A stretch of 64,000 bases of DNA from Neocallimastix lanati (nom. inval.). Lineage: Eukaryota > Neocallimastigomycota > Neocallimastigomycetes > Neocallimastigales > Neocallimastigaceae. A program made the position numbers and the translations under genes. The notes beneath the pieces were generated by a model that worked only from the letters and a program-made list of their open reading frames with translations, ran no database searches and was not told the origin of the DNA. The DNA is taken from contig JACVTC010000010.1 in assembly GCA_016946835.1 (NCBI GenBank), positions 2,026,001 through 2,090,000 on the forward strand, read 5' to 3'. Each line of letters starts with the position of its first letter. Within the stretch, counting starts at the first letter, position 1. Of this stretch, positions 33,654-45,385 are shown piece by piece.

Positions 33654-34510
33654 AAAATTAATTTATTATAAATTTATTTTGTTGTTATTAAGAAGATTAT
33701 TTAAGGTTAAAATCACAAAATATAAATTACATGTAAATCTTTTAATTTAAAAAAAAAAGATCTAGAATTAAAGATAGATTTTTATATTTATATATGATAA
33801 AGTACGAAGTTCATGATTGGTTTTTTTAAGGTTTGTTTTTTTAAAATGAGGGAAACAATTTTCGTATTTTATGAAAAATTATTTTATTTAAATTCTATTT
33901 ATTTAGAAGATTATAACTATATATCATTATTTAAAATTAAAACTAACAATTATTCCTAAAACTAATATTTATTTTTATATTTTTATCTAAAGAATTACTG
34001 TAATCTAGTATTTATTATTCTTGGATATAGAACTAAACTGTTTCTATTATTTTCTCTTTTATAATTATTTACTATAATAAAGTTTTCTTAAAGTATAAAT
34101 ATTAATTTACTTTCATTAATTATTAAATTAAATAATAAAAATATATAAATTAATTTTAATATATATACTATAAAAACTAAATTAATACATAAAGTTATGC
34201 TTTTACTTCATTTCTTAATTAACATAAATTTATTATTAATTAGAGTTTCTATTTGTAGTTTATATCATATATTAGTTATAGATGTTGATATAAAACATAA
34301 ATAAAAACTTTAATTATTAATAAATTATTTTATTAATAATTACATAAAAATAAATTAATAAATCATTTGAAAATTCGTGACATAAATAGAACGTGATCGA
34401 AAATTACGTGATAAAATTAAAATTATGTAAAGACATAAAATTATGAAAGAACATAAAAATTAAAGTAAACATAAAATTTATGTAATAAATTTTATGTTAT
34501 GTTAAAATTG

Positions 34511-36166
34511 GGGGAGGAGCATTTCGCAAAATTTCATTTCGGAAAGTTTCATTTCGCAAAATTTTTAATAAATAAATAAATTAATAATAAAATAAATAAA
34601 TAATATATGTAATTTAAATAAAAAACTAAATAAATAAAAATAAATATATAAAACTATAATAAATAAATAAATTTTAAAATTAAATTTTTTAAAAAAAATA
34701 TACATATATATATGGACATATATATATTAAATATACATTATATAATAATAAATATTCATTAGAATTAACGCTTTAAAAAAATAAAATATTTTATCATATG
34801 TTTTAAACGTTTTATAATTTTTTAAAATATATATAAGAATTTTATATATATAAAAAAAATAAGTATTAATAATTTAAAAGATGTAAAGGATAATAATTTA
34901 AAATATAATTGTTAAATTTAAGATATAATTATTAAAAAAAATATTAAAAAATAATATTTAAATAATTAATTGATCATTTTACACCTTTTAAGTCCTTGCG
35001 CAGTATTTTAAAAATCTTAAATTGCTAAAAAATTTTTTTAATAAAAGAAATATTTATAAATAATTCAGTAAAAAAAAAAAAAAAAAAAAGAAAAAAAGAT
35101 GAGGACATCATAAAAAAGGGAGTTTAAAGTAGCACAAAATTAGGATGATTTTAGGTGGTATCTATTTTTTTATTTTATATTTTATATTTTATATTTTATA
35201 TTTTATATTTTATATTTTTTTTTTTATTTTATATTTTACATTTTATATTTTTATTTTATATATTTTTTTTTATTTTTTTTATTTATTTTTATTTTTATTT
35301 TATATTTTATATTTTTTATTTTTATTTTATATTTTATATTTTATATTTTATATTTTATATTTTATATTTTTTTTTTTATTTTATATTTTACATTTTATAT
35401 TTTTATTTTATATATTTTTTTTTATTTTTTTTATTTATTTTTATTTTTATTTTATATTTTATATTTTTTATTTTTATTTTATATTTTATATTTTATATTT
35501 TATATTTTATATTTTATATTTTTTTTATATTTTATACTTTATATTTTTTTTTATTTTATATTTTTATATTTTATACTTTATATTTTTTTTTTATTTTATA
35601 TTTTTATATTTTATATTTTATATTTTTATATTTTTATATTTTATATTTTATATTTTATATTTTATATTTTTTATTTTTTATTTTTTTTTATTTTTTATTT
35701 TTTATTTTATATTTTTTATTTTATATTTTATAATTCTTTTTTTTTTTATTATACTTTATATATTTTTTTATTTTATATTTTTATATTTTATACTTTATAT
35801 TTTTTTTTTTATTTTATATTTTTATATTTTATATTTTTATATTTTATATTTTTATATTTTATATTTTATATTTTTATATTTTATATTTTTATATTTTATA
35901 TTTTTATATTTTATATTTTATATTTTTATATTTTATATTTTATATTTTTTTTATATTTTATATTTTATATTTTATATTTTTTATTTTTTATTTTTTTTTA
36001 TTTTTTATTTTATATTTTTTATTTTATATTTTATAATTCTTTCTTTTTTTTTATTTTTTTATTATTTATTTATTTATTTATTATATTATTTATTTATCTA
36101 TTTATTAAAATTTTGCGAAATGAAACTTTTCCGAAATGAATTTTTGCGAAATGACACACACACCCC
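34511..36166. mobile_element. 1.66-kb terminal-inverted-repeat element, 8-bp target duplication
   Basis: The left end (34511-34567) is GGGGAGGAGCATTTCGCAAA followed by two more ATTTCGNAAA-type blocks. The right end (36103-36166) is its reverse complement with GGGGTGTGTGTGTCATTTCG outermost. TAAAATTG flanks both sides (34503-34510 and 36167-36174). The interior has no real gene and is largely a TATTTTATAT repeat. Ends of this form and an 8-bp duplication fit a non-autonomous MULE- or hAT-like element. The ends resemble those of the MULE at 49888-53811. Confidence 0.85.
35155..36100. repeat. TATTTTATAT low-complexity array
   Basis: About 900 bases of T-rich strand built from TATTTTATA units, with a higher-order duplication (about 35215-35340 repeated at about 35370-35495, including the rare TTTTACATTTT variant). 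The long + frames here (Phe/Ile/Leu/Tyr only) are artefacts of the repeat. Confidence 0.9.
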
Positions 36167-36661
36167 TAAAATTGAAATAATTATAAATTTCTTTTTATTA
36201 TTTTTATTATTTTTATATTGATATTTTATTTTATTATATTTTTAATTATTTTTAATAATTATTATTTTATATTAATATTTTATATTTTATTAATTATAAT
36301 AAATTTATATTTTTATTATTATTTTTATGAATATTTTATTTTAATATTGTATATTTTATTTTATACTTTTATATTAAATACTTTAAATACTTAATAGTTA
36401 CTCTAAGAGAATTAATTAGTTTATTATGAATTTCAAATATAAAAACAAGAATAATTCTTTATAATTATTCTTTGCAGCACAGTTTTATGCCAGAATTATA
36501 TTATAATTATTTTATATTTTCGAGATAATAAATAAATACATGTATTAATTAATTTTATAATTATTTTTAAATAAATAAATAAATTTTATAATTAAATAAA
36601 TACTTAAATAAAACTTCTCCAAACAAGAGAACTTGAACCTATAGGCGTACTTTATCAATGT

Positions 36662-37002
36662 GTAAAATATATTTTTTTTTAATTTAAAAAACCAATAAAA
36701 AGTGAATATATATTAAGAATTTATGTTTTTAATTTTAGAATGTGTGATAACTTTATTAATTAAATATAATTATTATTATTTTTGTTAAAGGTTATTATTA
36801 ATTTTAATTATATGATTATAATCATTTACATTTCTTAAAAAATTTAACTATATTTGTTTATACATGTAAAACTCTGATGTATATCAGGCATGCTCCTCAT
36901 ACATTTACATATTTAATTTATATTTAAATATAAATAAATATACTAAGTTAAATATACCAAATTATTATTCATTATTTAAGATATTAAACTTTATTTCTAA
37001 CA
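36662..37002 (-). repeat. copia-6 3' LTR (partial)
   Basis: The minus-strand start TGTTAGAAATAAAG abuts the polypurine tract. The other end is broken by the solo LTR-C at 34286-36661 and must continue left of 34285, where I could not fix its limit. Confidence 0.6.
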
Positions 37003-37015
37003 TTCCCCCTAAAGT

Positions 37016-37574
37016 TTAAGATCCTTTAAAGCTATTGAGAATGTTTTCTCTGAATTTATTCATCAAAGTAGCATTTAAATACTTTGTAAATCCGTCTGAT
37101 AAATTATATTCGGATTTAACATATTTTAAGTTTATATATTTTTCTTTTATTAACTCCCTTATGCTATGATATTTCAAATCGATATGCTTAGACTTCGGAT
37201 TAATTGTTTCGTTTTCGCAGTTATAAATAGTGGCTTTATTGTCAGTATTTATTGTTATACTGTTATTATTCAATCCAAGTTCTTTAAAAATGTTTCTGTA
37301 CCAAAGACAATGTCTTGCACATTCATGTATACCATAATATTCGCTTTATGCAGTAGAAACGGAAACACAATGTTGGAGTTTGGAATACCAACTTGTTGGA
37401 GCTAAATTTATTAACATTAAGAATCCTGTAGTAGATCTTCCAGTATCTTTATCACCACCTAAATCTGCATCTACATAGACTTTAAACTCGAGTTTTTTAT
37501 TATATGTAAATTTAATTCCATAATCAAGCTTACCTTTTAAATATCTAAATATTTTTATTACATTATACCAATCT
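37016..37574 (-). pseudogene. copia-6 RNase H, stop at the catalytic Glu
   Basis: Reads DWYNVIKIFRYLKG, VYVDADLGGDKDTGRSTTGF, PTSWYSKLQHCVSVSTA, then TAA, then SEYYGIHECARHCLWYRN, TINTDNKATIYN, SKHIDLKYHSI and SDGFTKYL to the stop at 37016. The TAA stands where the catalytic Glu of STAEAEYYG belongs. All the rest of the domain, including the first and third Asp, is intact, so this single codon separates it from a working RNase H. Confidence 0.85.
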
Positions 37575-38465
37575 TCATAAGTGGGATCTCGTACTTATAG
37601 CTAAATACAATAAGGATCCAATTGCTTGTTTGTATTTTGTTGGATTAAATTTCTTCGATTTTAATATATTATTTTCAATTGGAATCATGTTTGAGGTAAG
37701 TTTATATTTGTTTATTTCAGATTTATTTAATATATCTTCTAAATATTTCTTTTGGTGTATAAAATAACCATCTTTGCATTTAACAAATTTTATACCCATA
37801 ATATAATCAACTTCACCTACATCAGTTGCTTCAAAATTTTCTTTAATTAAAGATTTTGTTTTACTTACTTCTTCTGAAGTACTAGCTACAATTATATCAT
37901 CTACGTAAACTGCTAATAAACACTTAATATTATTATTTTCATCTTTCTTGATATATACACAAGGATCACTTAAGAATCTTTTAAAATTTAATTTTAACAA
38001 TACCTTATTTAATGTTTCGTTCCACATTCTACCAGATTGTTTAAGGCCGTATAATGCTTTGTTCAATTTACAATACCCTTTTTGATTCATTCCTTCTGGT
38101 ATATTTATATATATGTCCTCTTCTAATCTAGCGTTCAAATATGCAGCTTTGATATCCATTTGATGAATATTAAATTTATTTTTTACTGCGATCGCTATAA
38201 TTGTTTTAAGTGTATCCTGTTTCAGTGTTGGCGAAAATGTATTTTTGTATTCTATTCCGTAAACTTGTGTATAACCTTTAGCTACTAATCTAGCTTTATA
38301 CTTCACAATTTTACCGTTGGCATCTCTTTTATATTTTAGTACCCATCTTGTTGACACAACATTAGAATTCTCAGGTACTTTATCTACAATTGTAAAAACA
38401 TTCATCCTTTTCATATCGCCTAACTCTTCATCAACAGCTTTTAACCATTTATCTTTATCTTTCAT
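37575..38465 (-). pseudogene. copia-6 reverse transcriptase
   Basis: 296 open codons covering the whole RVT_2 domain: DKWLKAVDEELGDMKRMNVF, STRWVLKYKRD, KARLVAKGYTQVYGIEYKNTF, HQMDIKAAYLNARLEEDIYI, LNKALYGLKQSGRMWN, LAVYVDDIIVAS with both catalytic Asp residues, then HQKKYLEDILNKSEINKY and YKQAIGSLLYLAISTR. A frameshift near 37580 leads into RNase H. This is a catalytically intact reverse transcriptase, although it can only be made as part of a broken polyprotein. Confidence 0.9.
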
Positions 38466-39933
38466 ATTAAAGATATCAATATAACTACGTGGTTCAATAA
38501 AATCATTTTCATTTGTGATAAGAGTGCAACTGTATCTAAAATATCTTTTATTTTAAAAGAACGTTTTGAAGGATGACTAGCAATATTATATTCATCACGA
38601 TAATGATATTTGCGTTTATATCTAGTTTTATTGTTTTTATTTTTATTTTTATTTGGATGTTGTTTATTATCGTCTTTATACTTATTTCTATTATTAATAT
38701 TATCCTTAATTTCAATTTGGTTTATTTCATTAGCATTATCAATATTATTAACGTTTTTATTATTTTCATTAGTTTTGTAATTTTTCATTTGTTCCTTTGA
38801 TTTATGAGAAAGTTCTTTCAATTTGTTTAATAAAAAATGAGTATTTTTTATTTTATCTATTTTCTCTTTTTAATTGAATTTGCTTGTTTTATATCTTTAT
38901 TTTTATTGATATTATCAGTTTTATCATTATCACTTTTATCATTATTACTTTTATCATTATTACTTTTATCATTATTACTTTTATCATTGTTTTTATTTAA
39001 GGTAACATTTTTATTTAAATTATTATTTATTCGTTTATTTATATAATTTATTTTGTCCATATAAGTTACGTTATTTTGATAATTATTATTAGCAAATTCT
39101 TTATTATTATATAATTATACTCACTTCTTAGAGAATGCTTTTCATTTAAATTATTATTATTAAATTTACCTTTATTTAATTCTTCAATTAATTCATTAAA
39201 GAATTCACTATTATTTTCTTTATTATATTTATTTTGTTCACTTAAATTATTTTTATCAATTATATATTCTTTGTTTACATCATTTTCTTTGTTTACATTA
39301 TTTTTATTTTCTTCAATTAAATTTTGATTTAAATTATAATTTATAGAATTAATATTTTTATTACATTTAAAAATTATTAACGTCATTGGTTTCTATATTA
39401 TTATTTATGTTATTATTTTATTATTTGTAGAATTGTCATTTGAATTATAATTATTTAAATCAAAATACTCATTGTTTACATTTTTTGATAAATTTGAATT
39501 ATTTAAATTATTTTTATTTCCTTCGAAAATTAAATTATTTTTATTTATATAATTATAGTGAACATCCGAATCTTGTATATTTTTATTATTAAAATCCTGT
39601 TTATTTTCTTTCGTTACGTCTTCATTAATTTTCATGTTGTTTATATTATTTCCTTTACATCCTGGGAATTCATTTCCTAAATTCTGATTTAAATTATTTA
39701 AATTTAAATCATTTAAATCATTTAAATTATTAATTTTAATTAAATTGTTAGTATTATATTTTTCTTTATTCCCATTATGAAAATTTATATTATTTTCTTT
39801 TTGAAAATAAATATTATTATTGTTATTTTCGTTTATTTTCAGTAAGGTTATTTTTATTATTATAATTTAAATTTAATGATGAATCATTAAATTCATGATT
39901 TGAATGTAAATTATTAAATTGGTAATTTAAGTT
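38466..39933 (-). other. copia-6 Asn-rich linker
   Basis: About 1.5 kb coding for Asn, Lys, Asp and Ile on the minus strand in several frames, including a (NNDKS) repeat at about 38920-38990. No domain. The + strand Leu/Ser/Phe frames here are shadows. Confidence 0.75.
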
Positions 39934-41460
39934 TTAATTTGAAAAATTTTTATTATTATTTTCGAAATTACTGTTATATTGTATAAGACCAATAGAATTA
40001 TTTTGTGATAAATTATTTATATTATTAAAATTATTTTGATTTAAATTATTTATATTATTATATGGGACATTCATTTGATTTAAATTATTATTTAAATTAA
40101 TTTGATTTTCATTATTAAATAAATTATTATTGTTATTATTAATATTATAAATTTCATGATATTCATTATTATTATTATCATTTATATCGTCTTCAATTTT
40201 CTTCAGATTCATAAAATGGATAAAGATATCTGAAGAGGACAGAAGAGGACCTATATTTGCAGGTTCATCTTCAAGAAATGCGACTGTACGTGAAATAATT
40301 ATTTTATTATTATTAATATCATATATTTTAGTTGCTGTATGATTGATTTCGTCATAACCTAAGAATACGCCTGGTAGAGTTGTATTACAAAACTTCTTTT
40401 TGAATTGTTTAGGAACATAAAAGTACACTCGACAACCGAAAACTTTAAGTCTATTATAATCTACCTTTTCGTTATATAATAATTCATATGGAATTTTGTT
40501 ATTATTACCCTTACGTGGTAATCGATTATGAATATAATTAGCCGTTGCTACGGCATCCTGCCAAAATTTATGATTTAATTTAGCATCAGCTAACATTGCA
40601 TCTCCATTAGATATCAATGTTCTGTGCAATCTTTCTATCTACCGTTTTGTTGGGGGTTATGTGGTACTGTGTGTTCATGAATTATTCCAGTTTTATTGTA
40701 AAATTCATTAAAATTATTATTGAAAAATTCTATCCCATTATCTGTTTTTATGTATTTAATATTATAATTTTTAAATATATTTTTAATTTGATTATACCAA
40801 ATAATAAAAGCATTATATACATCGCTTTTATTTTTAACAAATAGCACCCAACTATACCGTGTAAAATCATCGAGTATAGTTACAAAGTATCTATTGTTAT
40901 AAAATGAAAAATCAGGAGCCTTAACCAAATCCATGTGTAAAAGTTCAAAAGGTTCCTTTGTATGATTGATTGATGGGTAGTATGGTAAATTTATAAGTTT
41001 GGATTTTAAACAAATTTTACATTTTGGTATAGAATTAATTTTCTTTAATTTATTTTTAATTAGGTCAATATTAAAATGACCAAATCTTCTATGCCATAGA
41101 TTCAAATATGAATCATTCGTGGCATCTTCAATATTATGACAAGTAACGTTATTGAAGCTTGTAGATATATTACTTTTTGTTGTAAATATTTTATAGACTT
41201 TAGATTCATTTGAATAACTTGTATATATTCTTTTTCCTTTATTATTATACAACAGAGCACACCTTTTATTATTGTATTTATTTTTATAGAAAACTATCTT
41301 ATAATTGTCATCACTTAGATTATCAATTGATAGAAAACTTCTTTTAAAAGATGGAACATATAGGACATCGTTTAATATTATTTTATGGTTATTAATTAAT
41401 CCTATATATTTACTTATTAATTTTGATTCAACGATATCACCATTAGCAAAATGAATATTA
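39934..41460 (-). pseudogene. copia-6 protease end and integrase, frameshift at the catalytic Glu
   Basis: From 41460: HFANGDIVESKLI, LNDVLYVPSFKRSFLS (end of protease region), then LWHRRFGHFNIDLIKNKL and CKICLKSKL (zinc domain). The core follows with the first Asp in LLHMDLVKAP, FTRYSWVLF and the second Asp in IKTDNGIEF. After QQNGR one base is missing, giving a stop at 40635. The next frame resumes exactly at the catalytic Glu (ERLHRTL), and continues LPRKGNNNKIPYELLYN, LKVFGCRVYFYVP and LPGVFLGYD to 39934. One lost base is the only damage I see in the integrase. Confidence 0.9.
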
Positions 41461-41464
41461 ATAT

Positions 41465-42024
41465 TGATCTAAAACAAATATGTGTAGTAACATATTTGTA
41501 TATTTAATAATAATTATTAAATATTAAATTTATATCTTTTGATAATAATTTTTATAATATACTATTAATTATTCATTATTATATTATAATTACTATTATA
41601 ATATATATTAAATTACATATTATTTTATAATATATTAAATTATATATTTATTTTATAATTATATATTATTATGTTAAAATATAATAATATTCTTATATTT
41701 AACTTTAATAGGATTTTTATTATATTATATAATATATTATTATGTATTATTTTATATTTATTTTATATTTTACATATAATATACATTTATTATTTAAATA
41801 TAGATATTGTATTCTTATATATATAATTTATATTATATGTTTAAAATATATTTCATATTATTAAATTTTATAATTTTAAAATGTAATTTCTTAATAATAA
41901 CCAATTTCTAATAAAATTAATTTAGAAAGGGGTTTTTAGTTTTTAGGAAAAGTAATAATAAATTAAATAAAGATATAACTATATTATTATAATTAAAATA
42001 TAGCACATAAAAGTCCCGTATATC
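41465..42024 (+). repeat. Ty3-A 5' LTR (LTR-A)
   Basis: 560 bp, TGATCTAAAACA...GTCCCGTATATCA. A hairpin of 10-bp arms (41474-41483 and 41490-41499) lies at the very start. Other copies: 23579-17809 (split) and 55679-57730 (split). Confidence 0.9.
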
Positions 42025-42030
42025 AAAAAT

Positions 42031-42047
42031 TGGTGGAGATATCGGGG
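42031..42047 (+). promoter_or_regulatory. Ty3-A primer-binding site
   Basis: TGGTGGAGATATCGGGG, six bases after the LTR end. Complementary to a tRNA ending CCCCGATATCTCCACCA. Confidence 0.8.
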
Positions 42048-42177
42048 ATGTACAGTAATATAGTTGTATTATTTTTATAAGTGTTTTATTAAGAGATATA
42101 TTTTATTATAATTATTTTCGTGTATTAACTTATTAAGTTTAAATATCATATAAATTGAAAATTAATAATTACGCGTC

Positions 42178-42208
<31 letters not shown>

Positions 42209-42777
42209 ATATATATATATATTTTATTTTATTCGTATTAATTAAAGGCAGCTGGGAATTTGGACCAGGATAAAAACGAATAAGTCTTTAATTACTATTT
42301 AGATTTAGTTAATAGTGATAAGTTAGATAATTAATTATAATATTTTATTTATAATTAAAGATAACTGGGAGTTTGAACCAGTATAAAAACGAATAAGCCT
42401 TTAATTATTAGTTATTAGTTTATTATAAAAAAAAAAAAAATTAAAATAGTAATAATAGTAATAAATAATAGTAATAAATAATATTAAATAATAAAAAAAA
42501 AATTAAAATAGTATTAATAATAATAAATAATAGTAATAAATAATATTAAATAATAAAAAAAAATTAAAATAGTAATAATAGTAATAAATAATAGTAATAA
42601 ATAATATTAAATAGTTAAAAAAAAAATATATATATATATATTTATATAATAAATATTTTAATAGTGACTATATTATATATTTAATTGTTATAAAATATTA
42701 AACGCGTTTTTGTTAGTTAAAAATATTATATTGTTAAACTTATAAAATATTTTTTTTTTATCCTAAATTTTGTGAAG
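42048..42777 (+). promoter_or_regulatory. Ty3-A leader with repeated stem-loops
   Basis: Holds two copies of a 54-base element (42240-42293 and 42353-42406). Each has outer arms AATTAAAG/CTTTAATT and an inner CTGGGA...ACCAG stem, conserved with the Ty3-2 leader. Also present are a run of 28-30 A at about 42180-42206 and three tandem copies of a roughly 62-base AT unit at about 42430-42616. No gene. Confidence 0.8.
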
Positions 42778-43940
42778 ATGTCAGGTTCATCTACTCCTTT
42801 AATTGATCCAGTGGATAATGATGATGTTGATACTAGAACTCTACGAAGAATTGGAGGTGTTCATATAGATGCGGAGATCTGGAAGTTTCGTATTACTGAC
42901 TGGTTTAGAAGAGAGCGTATAATTACTGATGAAGGTAAATTTAGTTATATCATTGCAGCTTGTGAGGATGATATTGTTAGGGTCCTTCATTCGGAGCGAA
43001 TTAAGTTGGGTCGTATTCTAACACTAGATGAGTGTGTAAATCTGATTAAAAAGAAATATTGGAGAGAAAATATGAAAGAAGACAAATTACGTCAAATTAA
43101 GAAAATTATGATCAATCCAAATGAAAGTATCTATGACTTTAATACAAGATTCTTGGAGCTATATGATCAGTTAGATTCCATAGATCAATCCGCTATTTCA
43201 GTAATTGATTATGAAAATGCCTTGAGACCTCGAAGTAAGATTTATGAAAGAGTCGCTATGGCTGAAGCTGCTGACCTCGAAACTTCCTGTAATTTAGCTG
43301 AGAAGTATGAAAATATATTAAATGAAACGCAAGGAAATCAAGAAATGTGGAGTTCTTATGGTAATACCAGAACTATAATGGAAGAAATAATTTTTTTAAA
43401 TCTGGGAGATTAAATTCTAATAATACCTTCATGGATCAATATAATAATAATTCAAATTTTATACCATGCAATTATAATTTTAATACATTTAATAATTCAG
43501 GAAATTTTAATAGAATAAGAAGATTTAATAATTTGCCATTAAATTCACCATCTAGAGTGAATTCGAACGGTTTTAGAAATTTTAACAACAATAAAAATTT
43601 TAGAAACACAAATTTTAATGGAAACAATGGTAATAATTATAATAATAATAACAATAATGGAAATTTTAGAAACTTAAATTTTAACAATAATAATGGTAAT
43701 AATGTAATAATTATTATAACACTAACAATAATAATAATATAAACCATAACTCAAACAATAATAATAATAATCCTGACATTATGAATGATTTAACTAACCG
43801 GATGAAAAATCTAAAAATTAAAACTTGTTATTTTTGTCATCAACCAGATCATGTTTTGAAAGATTGCGTTGCTTTTGCTAGGTTCCAAAGTGATCCAAAT
43901 TATGAAAGTTACATTAATTCCTTATATTCTCAAAAAAACT
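42778..43940 (+). pseudogene. Ty3-A gag with intact zinc knuckle
   Basis: ATG at 42778 (MSGSSTPLIDPVDNDD); an upstream GTG is not a plausible start. The Gag domain is complete: AEIWKFRITDWFRRER, LGRILTLDECVNLIKKKYW, DFNTRFLELYDQLD, KIYERVAMAEAADLETSCNLAEKYENI. A one-base shift near 43370 breaks the frame. The Asn/Phe-rich tail continues at 43431, shifts again near 43700, and reaches a zinc knuckle CYFCHQPDHVLKDC (about 43828-43869), which fits CX2CX4HX4C. It ends at 43940. Role: particle assembly and RNA binding. Confidence 0.88.
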
Positions 43941-45296
43941 AGATAAGGCAAGAAGGCAAACTTCCCATAATCAAATTGCCACTTCTCCAGTAATAACTGC
44001 AGCAACATGGAACAATAATTATGATACAATTATTGCTGCAGCAAAACGTAGTAGAGATGAAAAATATACATCTCTATCTAAGGCAAAAAGAAATTATAAA
44101 AACAATAATAATATTAAAATAAACAATAACAATTACAATAATAATATAAATGAAAATAACAATAACGATTTAAATATAAGTGATAATGTTAACAATAATA
44201 TCTTATACAATTTACGAAATCGTAAAATTCTAAAACCAAATTTAAATAATAATATTAAGAATAATATTAATAATAAAGGAAGCAATAATAATTATGAAAA
44301 TAATCTCAATAATAATAATATTAATGAAAATTTAATTAATAATAATTCAAGTAATTATAATATCAATAGTGATACATCCAACTTGACTACAAATAATAAT
44401 AATAATAATAATAATATAAAAATAATAAAAATAATAATAAAAATGACACATTGGAAAACAAAATTGATATAGATTCAGTAGAATTAAATATACCTGCATC
44501 TAATATTGGTAATAAATTTAACGATAAAAATAATAGTACAAAAATATTGGAACAAAATAATAAGAAGGAAAAAACTACTAGGGTAGGCCAAATCATTAAA
44601 TTATTAGATGGTATTGAACCTTATGATATTATAGAAGAATTGCAAAATACTCCAGCAAATATTACTTTGGCTCAATTAATAGGTATAAGTAGTGCCCTAC
44701 GTTCAGATATCACTAAAAGTTTTAAAAAGGTAAGAAATGAGGATGATGATGCAGTGGTAGTATGTGCAGAATATCATAATGATATAGAAGAATTTGAAAT
44801 AGTAAATAATCCTACCCATTGCTACGCTACAAGAGAAATTCAAGAACACGATATTGCTATTGTCAATGGTACGGTTAATGGTCATTCTACTGCTGTATTA
44901 ATTGATGGTGGTAGTAATACAAATTTGGTAACCAGAAATTTTCTAAATAAAAATATTAAAAATTATACCATAGTTGGTTCTACTTCTGATAGAGTGCATC
45001 GGGCATTATCTAATACGGAAGAACGTATTTATGAAATGGTAAAATTAGAAGTACAAATTGGTACTCTAAAAATTAATGCAGTCTTTAGAGTATTTGATAA
45101 TGATGACTCAATATTTGATATAATAATTAATTTAAAAACACAAGCAGATTATAAATTATTAGTAGATAGTAAATATTTATACGTAAAAAGTGGTATTAAT
45201 AATGTTAATGGTGTTTTTACCTTTAGTGCGGTCCCATTGGTTCCTTTGGAAGATGTGCATGAACTTCATACACAGTATATGTTTGCTATATATTAG
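43941..45296 (+). pseudogene. Ty3-A Asn-rich linker and aspartic protease
   Basis: 43941-44450 codes in a shifted frame for an Asn-rich stretch (with IIAAAKRSRDEKY). The frame 44451-45296 (281 codons) contains RVGQIIKLLDGIEPYDI, SSALRSDITKSFKK, and a retropepsin-like domain with STAVLIDGGSNTNLV as active site, VHRALSNTEERIYEMVKLEV, FDIIINLKT and PLVPLEDVHELHTQ. The active site is D-G-G-S rather than the more common D-[ST]-G-[AS]. It is intact as a frame, so a protease domain could in principle be translated. Confidence 0.8.
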
Positions 45297-45385
45297 AGAA
45301 TAATACTAGTATTAATAATGTAATTAGTACCAATAAAATTAATACAACTAATAAAAATAAAATTTTGGAAGAATAAATCAGCAAT

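Larger units (their letters stand above)
34286..36657 (+). repeat. Solo LTR-C interrupted by an inverted-repeat element
   Basis: Begins TGATATAAAACATAAATAAAAAC and ends GCGTACTTTATCA, flanked by ATGT on both sides (34282-34285 and 36658-36661). Removing 34511-36174 leaves about 710 bp that align with 56785-57484. There is no primer site after it, hence a solo LTR. Confidence 0.9.
36662..41464 (-). mobile_element. copia-6: copia element cut by Ty3-A
   Basis: Minus strand: end of protease region, integrase, very long Asn-rich linker, reverse transcriptase, RNase H, polypurine tract (complement TTCCCCCT at 37003-37010) and 3' LTR. The 5' part (gag, active-site part of protease, 5' LTR) lies beyond the Ty3-A insertion at 41465 and is not found in the window. 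Coding damage is modest. Confidence 0.85.

Noticed and set aside
35145-36221. Very long Phe/Ile/Leu/Tyr open frames on the + strand
   Set aside because: They are produced by the TATTTTATAT array inside the inverted-repeat element; composition is pure repeat, with no membrane-protein pattern beyond that.
34286-36657. 3' LTR of an LTR-C element whose 5' LTR ends at 30135
   Set aside because: It has its own exact ATGT duplication and no purine tract before it, so it is an independent solo LTR.
38573-39046. + strand Leu/Ser/Phe/Ile open frames
   Set aside because: Antisense of the Asn/Lys-rich copia-6 linker; the repeats come from AAT/AAC codons on the coding strand.
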